The translations under genes and the position numbers were made by a program. Under the pieces are notes generated by a model, which was given only the letters and a program-made list of their open reading frames with translations, was not told the DNA's origin and made no database searches. Positions 7,404 to 14,846 of a DNA stretch of 41,019 bases are shown here, in pieces. The stretch is taken from contig DASVAW010000170.1 of NCBI GenBank assembly GCA_036376135.1, positions 1-41,019 of the forward strand. Direction: 5' to 3'. The DNA comes from Candidatus Polarisedimenticolaceae bacterium (GTDB lineage Bacteria; Acidobacteriota; Polarisedimenticolia; Polarisedimenticolales; DASRJG01). Every line of letters begins with the position of its first letter. Within the stretch, counting starts at the first letter, position 1.

Positions 7404-7919
7404 ATGTCGAAGTCCCTGGACCGTCCTCCCGCCGCGCTGGGGAGACGCATCATCCTGCTGCGGGGCGCGCGGGTTATCCTCGACGTAGACCTCGCCGCGG
7501 TCTACGGCGTGGAGACCCGAGCGCTCAATCAGGCGATTCGACGAAACGGCGCCCGGTTTCCCCACGACTTCGCCTTTCCGCTGACCGTGGATGAGCTCGG
7601 GATCTTGAAATCACAATTCGTGATCTCAAGTGCAGAGCATGGCGGCCGCCGGTCCATCCCGTGGGCGTTCACCGAGCACGGCGCCATCATGGCGGCTATG
7701 GTGCTTCGCAGCGACCGGGCCATCGCCATGAGTGTCTTCGTCGTGCGGGCGTTTGCGCGTCTCCGAAGCGGCGCACGAGCGACGGCGCGACTCCGGGTGG
7801 AGCTGGCACAGCTCGAACGCCGGGTCACCGGTCACGACGAGCAGCTGCGGCGCGTGCTCGCCGCGATCCGGGCCCTCCTTCCGCCGCCCCAGCTATCGAG
7901 GCGGCGGATCGGGTTCTAG
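7404..7919 (+). CDS. ORF6N-domain protein
   Basis: 171-residue protein with an ORF6N domain across residues 12-115: IILLRGARVILDVDLAAVYGVETRALNQAIRRN, RFPHDFAFPLT, LKSQFVISS, GGRRSIPWAFTEHGAIMAAMVLRSDRAI. ORF6N domains are best known from phage antirepressor-like and DNA-binding proteins, but lone chromosomal copies are common and mostly unstudied. A helical tail with LRVELAQLERRVTGHDEQLRRVLAAI (residues 133-157) probably forms a coiled coil. Base composition in the middle is clearly lower in GC than the neighbours, and no phage gene is adjacent, so lateral acquisition is likely. ATG 7404 is chosen because the domain starts shortly after it. Its stop is one base from the stop of the convergent cytochrome gene. 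Confidence 0.82.
   Translation: MSKSLDRPPAALGRRIILLRGARVILDVDLAAVYGVETRALNQAIRRNGARFPHDFAFPLTVDELGILKSQFVISSAEHGGRRSIPWAFTEHGAIMAAMVLRSDRAIAMSVFVVRAFARLRSGARATARLRVELAQLERRVTGHDEQLRRVLAAIRALLPPPQLSRRRIGF
7604..7630. repeat. Imperfect palindrome inside the ORF6N gene
   Basis: Two 11-base arms, CTTGAAATCAC and GTGATCTCAAG, with one mismatch, flank AATTC. They lie in the codons for the conserved LKSQFVISS stretch. The symmetry could be an operator or recombination target, or a by-product of the protein motif. Confidence 0.5.
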
Positions 7920-7920
7920 C

Positions 7921-10272
7921 TCAGTCGCAGCGGTTCCCCAGGTTCTGCGGCAGAGGGCAGGCTCCGAGCAGTCCCGCCTCGGGACGCTCGGCGCCGGTCG
8001 AGTCCGTCCCGAACGAGCCCTCGACCGCGCCGTCCTGCGCGACGATCAGGAAGAAGGAGCTCCCCGCGCCCGGGTCGAACGACGCGTTCCCCGAGTTGCC
8101 GAGAGCACACGTCGCGTTCAGGTAACCGTAACTCGCGACCGACGCGAGCGGGCCGAAGTAGATCGTGTGATTCGCGGCCGCACACGCCGGCGTGTAGGTG
8201 ACGTCGATCGCCCCCGTCGTCCTGTTCAGGGAGGCGAGCATCGGGGTGGCCTCGCCCGGCGTCACGACCGGCGCGGTCACGTTCGCGCTCGCGAGAGCGA
8301 TCTGCACCGGCGCCGCCTGGCCCGTGTTCAGCCACGCGTCGAGGAGGTTCACACCCTCGTTCCCGAGGAACGTGTTGAGCCGGTCGTTCGCCTTCCAGAG
8401 GAACTGCACGTATTCCCAGCTCGTCTGCTGGTAGAACAGGCGCACCTCGACGCGCGCGGCGCCCTGCGGGATCGGGAACGACCGCTCGTCCCAGTAGTTG
8501 TAGGTGCCGCCGGGGCCGGGATTCCCGAACTGCGTCGCCGGGACCGGGAGCGCGTTGCGCGTGCGCCCCTCGTCGTACTTGAAGCCGTACGGCGGGATGC
8601 GGTTGTCCTCGGTCATCACGTTGTTGAGGACGAAGTGGAACGTGTGGTGCTGCGTCCCCGCGGGCGAGGCGCCGAGCTGCCCGAGCGTCATCCCCGGGGA
8701 GTCGGTCATCCGGTCGTATTCGAGCGGGAGGCTCGCCGGATACCCGAGCGAGAGCAGCTGGCTCGCCCACGCCTGGTCGAGCCCGGGCTTCGCCTCGTAG
8801 ACGACGCCGTCGTGCAGGTCGAGCAGCGACTGGACCTGGTGGGAGACCCCCGCGTTGTCCTGAACCGTCCGCCCGATGTTCCCGTAGCCGCCGACCTCGG
8901 CGATCAGGGAGTTCGAGGCGTTGTACCACTTGAGGTTGAGCCACATGCGGCGCCCCTCCGGGTAGCCGCTGATCAGCTTGTGCGCGCTGAGGTTGGTGAC
9001 GCGAACCTCCAGCGCGTTGCCGTCCTGGCTCGCGGAGAGGGACCCGGCACTCTGGATCATCTCGATCGAGCGGGCCTTTCCGGCGTCGAGGGCGTCCCGC
9101 TGAAGCTGCGTGAGTCCGGCGCCCAGGCGCAGCGTCCCCTTCGTGTCCATGTACTTGACCGCGTCCGGCACCCAGTGCGAGGCACCCGTCTGGTCGTGCC
9201 TCGGCAGGTCCGCGCGCGTCGGAACCCCGTTCTTGTTGCATCCCTTTCCGGTCGAGGCCGCCATGTGGCACGTCTGGCAGGTGTAGTAACGAACCGTGCC
9301 GTCCTGGTAGTTCGGGCGAGCGGCGTTTCCGGTCTGGTCCATCGCGCGCTGGTACGCGCGCTGGATCGAGCCGCCGGCCGTCCGCAGGTCGGAGGGCAGG
9401 GTCGCGAAGTCGGAGACCCGCATCGTGTCGAAGGCGCTGGCGACGTGCTCGCTCGACGTGCGCTCGACGATCCCGTACCGGTGCGGGGCGTTGTTGAAGG
9501 CCGCCTTGCCGTCGACCGGCGAGCCGGGCACGCCGCTGAACCGCCCCGCCGCGAGCGGGAGGTCCTGGGTGCCGTTGTTGTGGGCGAGGTCGCCGACCGC
9601 CGCGTTGCTGACGTCGTGGCAGGTCGCGCACATCTCGGACTGCCGGTGGAACGGGGATCCGACGAACGCGTGGTTCGCCGCCGCGTCCGCATAGGGGCCG
9701 AGCCGGGTGCCGTTGCCGTTGATCACGTATTGCCCGCTGCCGCGGTAGGTCTCGTTCGGCGCGGCGCCGTCGAAGGGCTGGAACGGAGCCTGGTAGGCCT
9801 CCGTCGTCCCCGCGAGGCTCAGCGGCGGATCCGGGTTGACGAGCAGATGGCAGAACTCGCACTCGACGCCTTCCTTGTCGGTCGTGGCCGCGAGGCCGCT
9901 GCCGTCCGTCGGAGTCGAGCGCCCGGCGATCCACCCGCCCACGCTGTGGCACCGGATGCAGAGATCCCCGGCCCCGCCTCGGAGATTCGGGTCGGCGTTC
10001 GGAAGGAAATCCTGCTCGGCGATCGCGACCGTTCCCCAGAAGAGCGGATCGCGACCGGCGTTCCCCATCATGCCGCCACGCCACCCGAACGCCGGCTCGC
10101 GCTCCTTCTCGAGCGTCGGATTCGTCGGCTGGGTGATGTTGCCGTGGCAGTTGTCGCAGGTGTCGGGGCTCGCGAAGGCGGCGACCTCGCCGGGCTGGGT
10201 CCCGGGCTGCTGGATCTCGGTCGGCACCGTCGGGGCCGCCAGCACGAACGCGAAGGCGAGCATCGGGACCAC
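7921..10272 (-). CDS. Exported multihaem (five CxxCH) cytochrome-like protein
   Basis: 783 residues with a short signal peptide at the N-terminus (GTG 10272, after a GGGGGG tract; ATG 10263 is an alternative). Five haem c motifs are visible: CDNCH (39-43), CIRCH (105-109), CEFCH (138-142), CATCH (215-219) and CQTCH (332-336). Extra histidines (for example PFHRQSEMC and ASHW) could be distal ligands. Residues 350-650 are Trp/Tyr-rich and beta-like without haem motifs. The C-terminal 110 residues contain VTYTPACAAANHTIYFGPL and a GTDSTGAERP-type end seen on exported proteins of deep-branching bacteria. A role in periplasmic or extracellular electron transfer, or redox catalysis, is inferred; no partner oxidoreductase gene is adjacent and haem maturation genes are not in the window. 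Confidence 0.8.
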   Translation of the reverse strand: MVPMLAFAFVLAAPTVPTEIQQPGTQPGEVAAFASPDTCDNCHGNITQPTNPTLEKEREPAFGWRGGMMGNAGRDPLFWGTVAIAEQDFLPNADPNLRGGAGDLCIRCHSVGGWIAGRSTPTDGSGLAATTDKEGVECEFCHLLVNPDPPLSLAGTTEAYQAPFQPFDGAAPNETYRGSGQYVINGNGTRLGPYADAAANHAFVGSPFHRQSEMCATCHDVSNAAVGDLAHNNGTQDLPLAAGRFSGVPGSPVDGKAAFNNAPHRYGIVERTSSEHVASAFDTMRVSDFATLPSDLRTAGGSIQRAYQRAMDQTGNAARPNYQDGTVRYYTCQTCHMAASTGKGCNKNGVPTRADLPRHDQTGASHWVPDAVKYMDTKGTLRLGAGLTQLQRDALDAGKARSIEMIQSAGSLSASQDGNALEVRVTNLSAHKLISGYPEGRRMWLNLKWYNASNSLIAEVGGYGNIGRTVQDNAGVSHQVQSLLDLHDGVVYEAKPGLDQAWASQLLSLGYPASLPLEYDRMTDSPGMTLGQLGASPAGTQHHTFHFVLNNVMTEDNRIPPYGFKYDEGRTRNALPVPATQFGNPGPGGTYNYWDERSFPIPQGAARVEVRLFYQQTSWEYVQFLWKANDRLNTFLGNEGVNLLDAWLNTGQAAPVQIALASANVTAPVVTPGEATPMLASLNRTTGAIDVTYTPACAAANHTIYFGPLASVASYGYLNATCALGNSGNASFDPGAGSSFFLIVAQDGAVEGSFGTDSTGAERPEAGLLGACPLPQNLGNRCD

Positions 10273-10398
10273 GGTTCACCCCCCGGGGAAAGTCTCCGGC
10301 GGCGGTCGAGCGTCCGTTTCGACCGCCGCCGTCGAGCCACATGCTGCGTGCCGGCATCCGCGCGGGGTGGGGCACCGAACCGATGCGGCACGCTTCGG

Positions 10399-10418
10399 TT
10401 GAAACGTTTGTTTTGCAA
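10399..10418. promoter_or_regulatory. AT-rich imperfect inverted repeat upstream of the cytochrome gene
   Basis: TTGAAAC and TTTTGCAA arms with one extra base face each other around an AAACGTTT core, in the only AT-rich patch of the 256-base gap between the Nudix-MBL stop and the cytochrome start. It could be an operator or part of the promoter for the minus-strand cytochrome gene. I see nothing else in the gap. Confidence 0.25.
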
Positions 10419-10528
10419 TGTCGATGCCCGGTCTTGAAATCGGACGCTCGGCGGATCGCGAATCCTCGCGGTGCGGCGTGGGGGATCCGACCCGTTTTCC
10501 GGAAATGCGGTGGGGGATCTCGCGCAGG

Positions 10529-11926
10529 TCAGCGCACGGCGGACCAGCCCGACATCCCGCGCGTCACGCGTCCCTCGCGCTCGAGCTTCTCGAGGTGCGC
10601 GCGGGTCTGCGACTCCCGGAGCGGCACCGGCGCCGCCGGTGTGTCCGCGTACGCCTCGGCGGCGATCCCGGCAAGCTCGTGCGACCCGTCCGCAGCGAGC
10701 GCCGCCATGACCCGCAGCTCGCGCGCCTCGCGATGGATCAACGCCGCGGCGAGCGCCTTCCCGGGAAGCGGGGCGCCGTGTGACGGGAGGACCGAGCGCA
10801 CGCCGAGGGAGGCGACCCGGCGGAGCGAATCCATGAACAGCCCCATGTCTCCGTCGACGAGCCCGACGAGGATCGTCGACAACCCGCTGACGAGATCCCC
10901 CGCGATCATCCACCGCCGCGCCGGCTCGTGGAAGGCCAGATGGCCCGGGGCGTGCCCGGGAGTGTGCAATGCCGTCCAGGTCTGGCCTCCGAGATCGAGC
11001 CGCTCGCCGTCGGCGATCGCCCGGGTTTCGACGCCGTGCAGCTTTCCCGCGACACGGTCGAGGGTCGCGGCGTGCGCGGCGACGGGCAGGTCGAGCGCGC
11101 GGGCGAGGGCGGCGGCCCCGTCCACGTGGTCCCGGTGGTGGTGCGTGAGCACGATCTCCGTCGCCCGCGACCCGGCCGCCTCGCGGCGCCTCACGACGCG
11201 CACGATCCGCTCGATCTCCTCGGGATCGCCGCACCCCGGGTCGATCACGACGAAGCGCGCGCCGCCCGGCATCCAGACGTTCGTGTGCGTCGCCGGGGGA
11301 AGCGTCGCCGTCGGCGTCGGCCACACCCAGACGTCGGGGACGAACTCGATCCGCGGGAGCGCCTGCTCGCTCGCGTTGAGCGCGCCGACCCGCGTCGCGA
11401 ACTCCTCGGCGGATGCCGGCGGGCGCAGGGCCGCCTCGCGGAGGATCGGCAGGACCGGCGGGGGGACGAGGACCTCGCCGCGGGCCCAGGCCTCGAGCAT
11501 CTCGGGAGCGTTCCGGAACTCGAGGGTGGCGATCTCCTCGGGCTGCGGCGGCGTTTCCGGAAGGGTCGCGGAAGGGGGGAGCTCCGCGACGAAGAAGGCG
11601 GTGCGGAACCGCACCGGGAAGAACGGCGGGGTCGTGCGCTCCCCGGCGGGACGCCACGACGCGACGGGGATGTCGAGGCCGCTTTCCTCCCGCATCTCCC
11701 GCGCCACGCATCGCACCCAGGCGAGCGGGTCGGCCTCGGAGCCGTCCCCGCGCTCGAAACGCCCCCCCGGGAACGCCAGGTAGCCGGGCATGAAGCGCGA
11801 GGTCGCGGCGCGACGGCCGAACAGGAGCTCCCATCCGCCGGCGGAGCGGCGGATCACGATCCCCAGGGCGCTGGGCCGGGCTTCGGGAACGCGGGCGGGG
11901 GGGACGTGGTCGGGAAGCTCGCTCAT
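10529..11926 (-). CDS. Nudix hydrolase - metallo-beta-lactamase - winged-helix fusion protein
   Basis: 465 residues with three parts. Residues 15-190 are Nudix: AFPGGRFERGDG, then a stretched Nudix box ending REMREESGLDI (77-87), with the longer spacing seen in NUDT19/RXL8-like enzymes. Residues 195-400 are a metallo-beta-lactamase fold: THHHRDHVDG with the metal-binding His/Asp at 262-267, HTPGHAPGHLAF, AGDLVSG, and LPSHGAPLP. The last 70 residues resemble the winged helix of LACTB2-like hydrolases. Nudix enzymes of this sort often cleave CoA or nucleotide pyrophosphates and LACTB2-like enzymes cleave RNA or thioesters, so the substrate could be an acyl-CoA or a nucleic acid; the sequence does not decide. 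ATG 11926 is 26 bases from the divergent STAS gene. Confidence 0.85.
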   Translation of the reverse strand: MSELPDHVPPARVPEARPSALGIVIRRSAGGWELLFGRRAATSRFMPGYLAFPGGRFERGDGSEADPLAWVRCVAREMREESGLDIPVASWRPAGERTTPPFFPVRFRTAFFVAELPPSATLPETPPQPEEIATLEFRNAPEMLEAWARGEVLVPPPVLPILREAALRPPASAEEFATRVGALNASEQALPRIEFVPDVWVWPTPTATLPPATHTNVWMPGGARFVVIDPGCGDPEEIERIVRVVRRREAAGSRATEIVLTHHHRDHVDGAAALARALDLPVAAHAATLDRVAGKLHGVETRAIADGERLDLGGQTWTALHTPGHAPGHLAFHEPARRWMIAGDLVSGLSTILVGLVDGDMGLFMDSLRRVASLGVRSVLPSHGAPLPGKALAAALIHREARELRVMAALAADGSHELAGIAAEAYADTPAAPVPLRESQTRAHLEKLEREGRVTRGMSGWSAVR

Positions 11927-11936
11927 GGAGCCGTGG

Positions 11937-11944
11937 AGTATAAC
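11937..11944. promoter_or_regulatory. Shared -10 box of a bidirectional promoter
   Basis: The octamer AGTATAAC reads TATAAC on the plus strand (11939-11944), eight bases before the STAS ATG, and TATACT on the minus strand (11942-11937), ten bases before the Nudix-MBL ATG. Neither gene has a ribosome site in the 26-base gap, so both messages would be leaderless or nearly so. No clear -35 is visible on either side. Confidence 0.45.
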
Positions 11945-11952
11945 TTCCGGCC

Positions 11953-12297
11953 ATGGCGATCCTGCGAAGCGAGACCGGCGGCGTCCACGTCCTCTCCTGC
12001 ACGGGGGAGCTCGCCCTCGGCAAGGGGGACGCCGAGCTTCTCGCCGCCCTTCAGGAGTCGCTCGAGGCCGGGGCGCGCCGGATCGTGCTCGATCTCGTCC
12101 GGCTCGCCTGGGTGGACAGCGCCGGCGTGGGAGCCATCGTCGCCTGCTCCAAGCGGGCCGCCGACCGCGCCGCGATCGTGCGCGTCGCCGCGGCCCCCGA
12201 CGGCGCGGTCCGTCGGATCCTCGTCGCCACCCACCTCCACAAGGTGTTCGACATCTTCGACGACGTCGCGTCGGCGCGGAAGGACTTCGGCGCCTGA
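11953..12297 (+). CDS. STAS-domain anti-sigma factor antagonist
   Basis: 114-residue single STAS domain of the SpoIIAA/RsbV class. GELALGKGDAELLAAL is the N-terminal strand-helix pair, and RIVLDLVRLAWVDSAGVGAIV carries the phosphorylatable Ser56 in DSxG. In partner switching the unphosphorylated protein binds an anti-sigma kinase and frees a sigma factor; a PP2C phosphatase resets it. A SpoIIE phosphatase gene lies right beside it, convergent with four bases between stops, so the two probably act on each other. The kinase (RsbW type) and sigma factor are not in the window. Convergent placement means the two are not co-transcribed. Confidence 0.88.
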   Translation: MAILRSETGGVHVLSCTGELALGKGDAELLAALQESLEAGARRIVLDLVRLAWVDSAGVGAIVACSKRAADRAAIVRVAAAPDGAVRRILVATHLHKVFDIFDDVASARKDFGA

Positions 12298-12301
12298 GCG
12301 C

Positions 12302-13780
12302 CTACGCCTCGCGGCGCAACACCATCACGGTCACGTCGTCCGCCAGGATCCCCTGCTGGAAGGACTCGACCTCGCGCGCGACCGCGGCGGCGTCCACGGC
12401 CTCGGCATGCTCGAGGAACGACTTCAGCCGGCCCTCGCCGTAGAACTCCCCGTCGTGCGTGCGCGCCTCCGGAACGCCGTCGCTGAAGATCACGAGCGAC
12501 TCCCCCGGCGCGAGGCTCGCCTCCCGCTCCTCGAAGCGGCGGCGCGGGAACATCCCGATCGGCCCGCCGGAGGTCGTGCCGACCTCGGCGGTCTCCCCCG
12601 CCCCCGTCCGCCACGGCGGCGGGTGCGCGGCGTTCACGTAGCGCAGGCGACCGGTCGCGGCGTCGTACCGCCCGACGAACGCGGTGAGATACATGCTGCC
12701 GATCGCCTCGCGTTCCAGGGCGTCGTTGGTGTCGGCCACGGCGTCGGCGAGCGAGGCGTGGGCGAGGAGCGCCCGGCGGAGCACCGCCTTCGAAACCGCC
12801 ATGTACATCGCCGACGGGAGCCCCTTCCCGGAGACGTCCGCGACGACGAAGACCAGCGCCCCGCGGTCCTCGAAGGCGTCGTAGAAGTCCCCCGCGACGT
12901 GACGCGCGGCGAGGTTGCGCGCGGCGAGCGCGAATCCGTCCCCGGTCGGGAGCGACTTCGGGAGCATCGCCGTCTGGATCGTCCGCCCGGCGCGCAGCTC
13001 CCCCTCGACCTTCTCGCGCGCCTCGACGTGGTGTTTCAGGTCGGCGACCATCCGGTTGAACGCCGCGGCGAGGTCGCCGATCTCGTCCCGCGACGCGATC
13101 CCGGTGACGCGCACGTCGAGGTCGCCGCGCCCGAGCTCGCGTACCGCCAGCGCGAGTCGCGACACCGGCCGCGTGACGTGCGACCCCATGCCCCACACCA
13201 CCGCGAGGATCGCGAGGAGCCCGAGTGCGAGGACGGACAGGCCGAGGCGCATCTGGGAGCGGAGGTCCGCGAGGACCGTCGCCTCGGAGGCTCCCGCGAA
13301 GACCGCGCCGCCCGTCGAGGCGAGCGGGACGTGGACGAGCCAACCCGTGTCGCCGGAGAGGGTCCCCTCGACCCTAGCGATCCCGCTGCGGCCGGCGAGC
13401 GCTTCCCGCACCGCGCCCGAGACCTGGGGACGCCCGGCCGCCTCCGCCGAGACGGCGAGGTCCGCGCCCTCCGCGATCCGTCCGTCGGAGTCGTGCACGA
13501 CCTTTCCGGACGCATCGATCACGACGTAGCGCGCTCCGGCCTCGGCGACGCGGCGATCGAACTCGGCGAAGGACGACGCGAGGGCCTCCGCCCCCTGGAT
13601 CCTCACGCGATCGTCCAGCCGCCCCGCGAAGACGCCGACCCGCTCGATCGCGCCGCGCTCCAGGCGCGCGACCGCGCCGCGCTCGAGGCGCGTCGTGAGG
13701 ATCCAGGCCATCGCCCCGTAGACGACGAGCAGCGGGAGACCGATCGACCACAACAGGCGCGCGCGGAACGACAACGCCAT
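12302..13780 (-). CDS. Membrane sensor with HAMP and SpoIIE/PP2C phosphatase domains
   Basis: 492 residues. A first membrane helix at 10-30, an extracytoplasmic region at 31-175 (coiled N-part, then YVVIDASGKVVHDSDG as in dCache-like sensors), a second helix at 178-198, HAMP at 199-252 (PVSRLALAVRELGRGDLDVRV, DEIGDLAAAFNRM), a linker helix, and a SpoIIE phosphatase domain to the end. Metal-binding acidic sites are visible: GDFYD (Asp298, Asp301), ADVSGKG (Asp315), FSDGVPEA and DDVTVMVL. It should dephosphorylate a STAS antagonist in response to an envelope signal. ATG 13780 shares TGATG with the stop of the HtrA gene upstream, which implies translational coupling. The adjacent STAS protein is the obvious substrate, by inference. 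Confidence 0.9.
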   Translation of the reverse strand: MALSFRARLLWSIGLPLLVVYGAMAWILTTRLERGAVARLERGAIERVGVFAGRLDDRVRIQGAEALASSFAEFDRRVAEAGARYVVIDASGKVVHDSDGRIAEGADLAVSAEAAGRPQVSGAVREALAGRSGIARVEGTLSGDTGWLVHVPLASTGGAVFAGASEATVLADLRSQMRLGLSVLALGLLAILAVVWGMGSHVTRPVSRLALAVRELGRGDLDVRVTGIASRDEIGDLAAAFNRMVADLKHHVEAREKVEGELRAGRTIQTAMLPKSLPTGDGFALAARNLAARHVAGDFYDAFEDRGALVFVVADVSGKGLPSAMYMAVSKAVLRRALLAHASLADAVADTNDALEREAIGSMYLTAFVGRYDAATGRLRYVNAAHPPPWRTGAGETAEVGTTSGGPIGMFPRRRFEEREASLAPGESLVIFSDGVPEARTHDGEFYGEGRLKSFLEHAEAVDAAAVAREVESFQQGILADDVTVMVLRREA

Positions 13781-14793
13781 CAGGGCACCGTGTAGATCAG
13801 CTCGACGCGGCCGCCGCCGCGCAGGACGACGACGGAGATCCGCTCCCCGCGCGTCCTCCCCGAGATGAGGGTGCGGATCTTCGCCCCGGCGCCCGTCTCG
13901 GAGAGCTTGACTCCCGCGACCTCGAGGATGACGTCCCCGCCGAGGAGGATCTTCTCGTCCTCGATCGTCGCCTCGACCGACCCGCCGCGGATCCCCATCG
14001 CCGCAGCGGGGGATCCCGAGGCGACGCGTTGCACCAGCAGGCCGACCGGCTGGGGGAAGTTGAGCAGCGCGGCGAGCTCCCCCGCGACCATGATCCCCTC
14101 GAGGCCGGTCCACGGGGGCCGCTCGGTGAGCAGCCGCCGGGCGGTGTTGGACGAGATCGCGAATCCGATCCCCTCGAAGCCGCCCGAGCGGGAGAGGATC
14201 GAGCTGACGATCCCGACGACCTCCCCCTTCATGTTGAACATCGGCCCCCCGGAGTTTCCGGTGTTGATCGCCGCGTCGGTCTGGATCAGCTCCGCCGACT
14301 CGAACCCGCCGAACAGGGCGTTCGCCTCGCGCTTGCCGCTCACGTGCCCGACGCTCAGGCTCTGCGAGATCCCGAGGGGCGCCCCGACGACGAAGACCTG
14401 CTCGCCGATCTCGACGAGGCTCGAATCGCCGGACTTCGCCGCCACGAGCTTCGCCGGGACGCGCTCGAGCTTGAGGAGCGCGAGATCGACCAGCGGCTCC
14501 GAGGCGACGACGCGCGCCTCGATCTCCTCCCCGCTCGCGAGCTCGACGGCGACGGCCTCGGCGGTCTGCACGACGTGCGCCGCGGTGAGCGCCCAACCCG
14601 ACGCGTCGATGATGACCCCGGAGCCGAGGCCCAGGAACGCCGTGGCCCCCGCGGCGGATTTCGCGGGACCGCGCTCGAGGGTGCGGACGGTGACGACCGA
14701 GTCCCTGACCCGCTTGTAGACCTCCGCGACGGTCTGGGCCCGCGCCGCGGGCGCGAGCAGGAGAAGGCAGAGCAGGACACGGATCGGCCGCAT
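13780..14793 (-). CDS. HtrA/DegP-like periplasmic serine protease with PDZ domain
   Basis: 337 residues with a signal peptide ending ARAQ (residue 20). Trypsin-like domain with His73 (LTAAHVV), Asp103 (LVDLALLKL) and Ser181 (NTGNSGGPMFN). A single PDZ domain covers roughly 235-335 (LLVQRVASGSPAAAMGIRGG, GGDVILEVAGVKL). The insert GGFESAELIQTDAAINTGNSGG is typical of the family. Start ATG 14793 follows GGAGG by four bases. It is the first gene of a two-gene minus-strand unit with the SpoIIE sensor. HtrA proteases cut or bind misfolded envelope proteins, so a link between protein damage and partner switching is inferred. Confidence 0.9.
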   Translation of the reverse strand: MRPIRVLLCLLLLAPAARAQTVAEVYKRVRDSVVTVRTLERGPAKSAAGATAFLGLGSGVIIDASGWALTAAHVVQTAEAVAVELASGEEIEARVVASEPLVDLALLKLERVPAKLVAAKSGDSSLVEIGEQVFVVGAPLGISQSLSVGHVSGKREANALFGGFESAELIQTDAAINTGNSGGPMFNMKGEVVGIVSSILSRSGGFEGIGFAISSNTARRLLTERPPWTGLEGIMVAGELAALLNFPQPVGLLVQRVASGSPAAAMGIRGGSVEATIEDEKILLGGDVILEVAGVKLSETGAGAKIRTLISGRTRGERISVVVLRGGGRVELIYTVP

Positions 14794-14812
14794 GCAACCT
14801 CCACGACGGGCA

Positions 14813-14818
14813 AGGCTA
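14813..14818 (-). promoter_or_regulatory. Extended -10-like TGCTAGCCT for the HtrA gene
   Basis: On the minus strand TGC precedes TAGCCT, an extended -10 shape. A start about seven bases downstream would give a leader of about 12 bases that holds the GGAGG ribosome site. TGCTAGGCT stands in the same place before the alpha/beta hydrolase gene (22026-22031). No -35 is visible. Confidence 0.35.
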
Positions 14819-14831
14819 GCAGAGGTGTCGC

Positions 14832-14837
14832 TACAAT
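14832..14837 (+). promoter_or_regulatory. -10-like TACAAT nine bases before the OMPLA start
   Basis: TACAAT is close to consensus, sits in a 53-base divergent gap, and ends nine bases before ATG 14847. There is no purine-rich ribosome site, so the message would be leaderless or have a leader of one to three bases. No -35 is visible at the usual distance. Confidence 0.45.
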
Positions 14838-14846
14838 CGGCGGCCG

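Noticed and set aside
7732-10437. A 901-codon plus-strand frame opposite the cytochrome gene
   Set aside because: Arg/Val/Glu-rich composition is the antisense of the true gene; no domain or start context.
10928-13795. A 955-codon plus-strand frame crossing the Nudix-MBL, STAS and SpoIIE genes
   Set aside because: It crosses three well-supported genes on both strands and shows only shadow composition.
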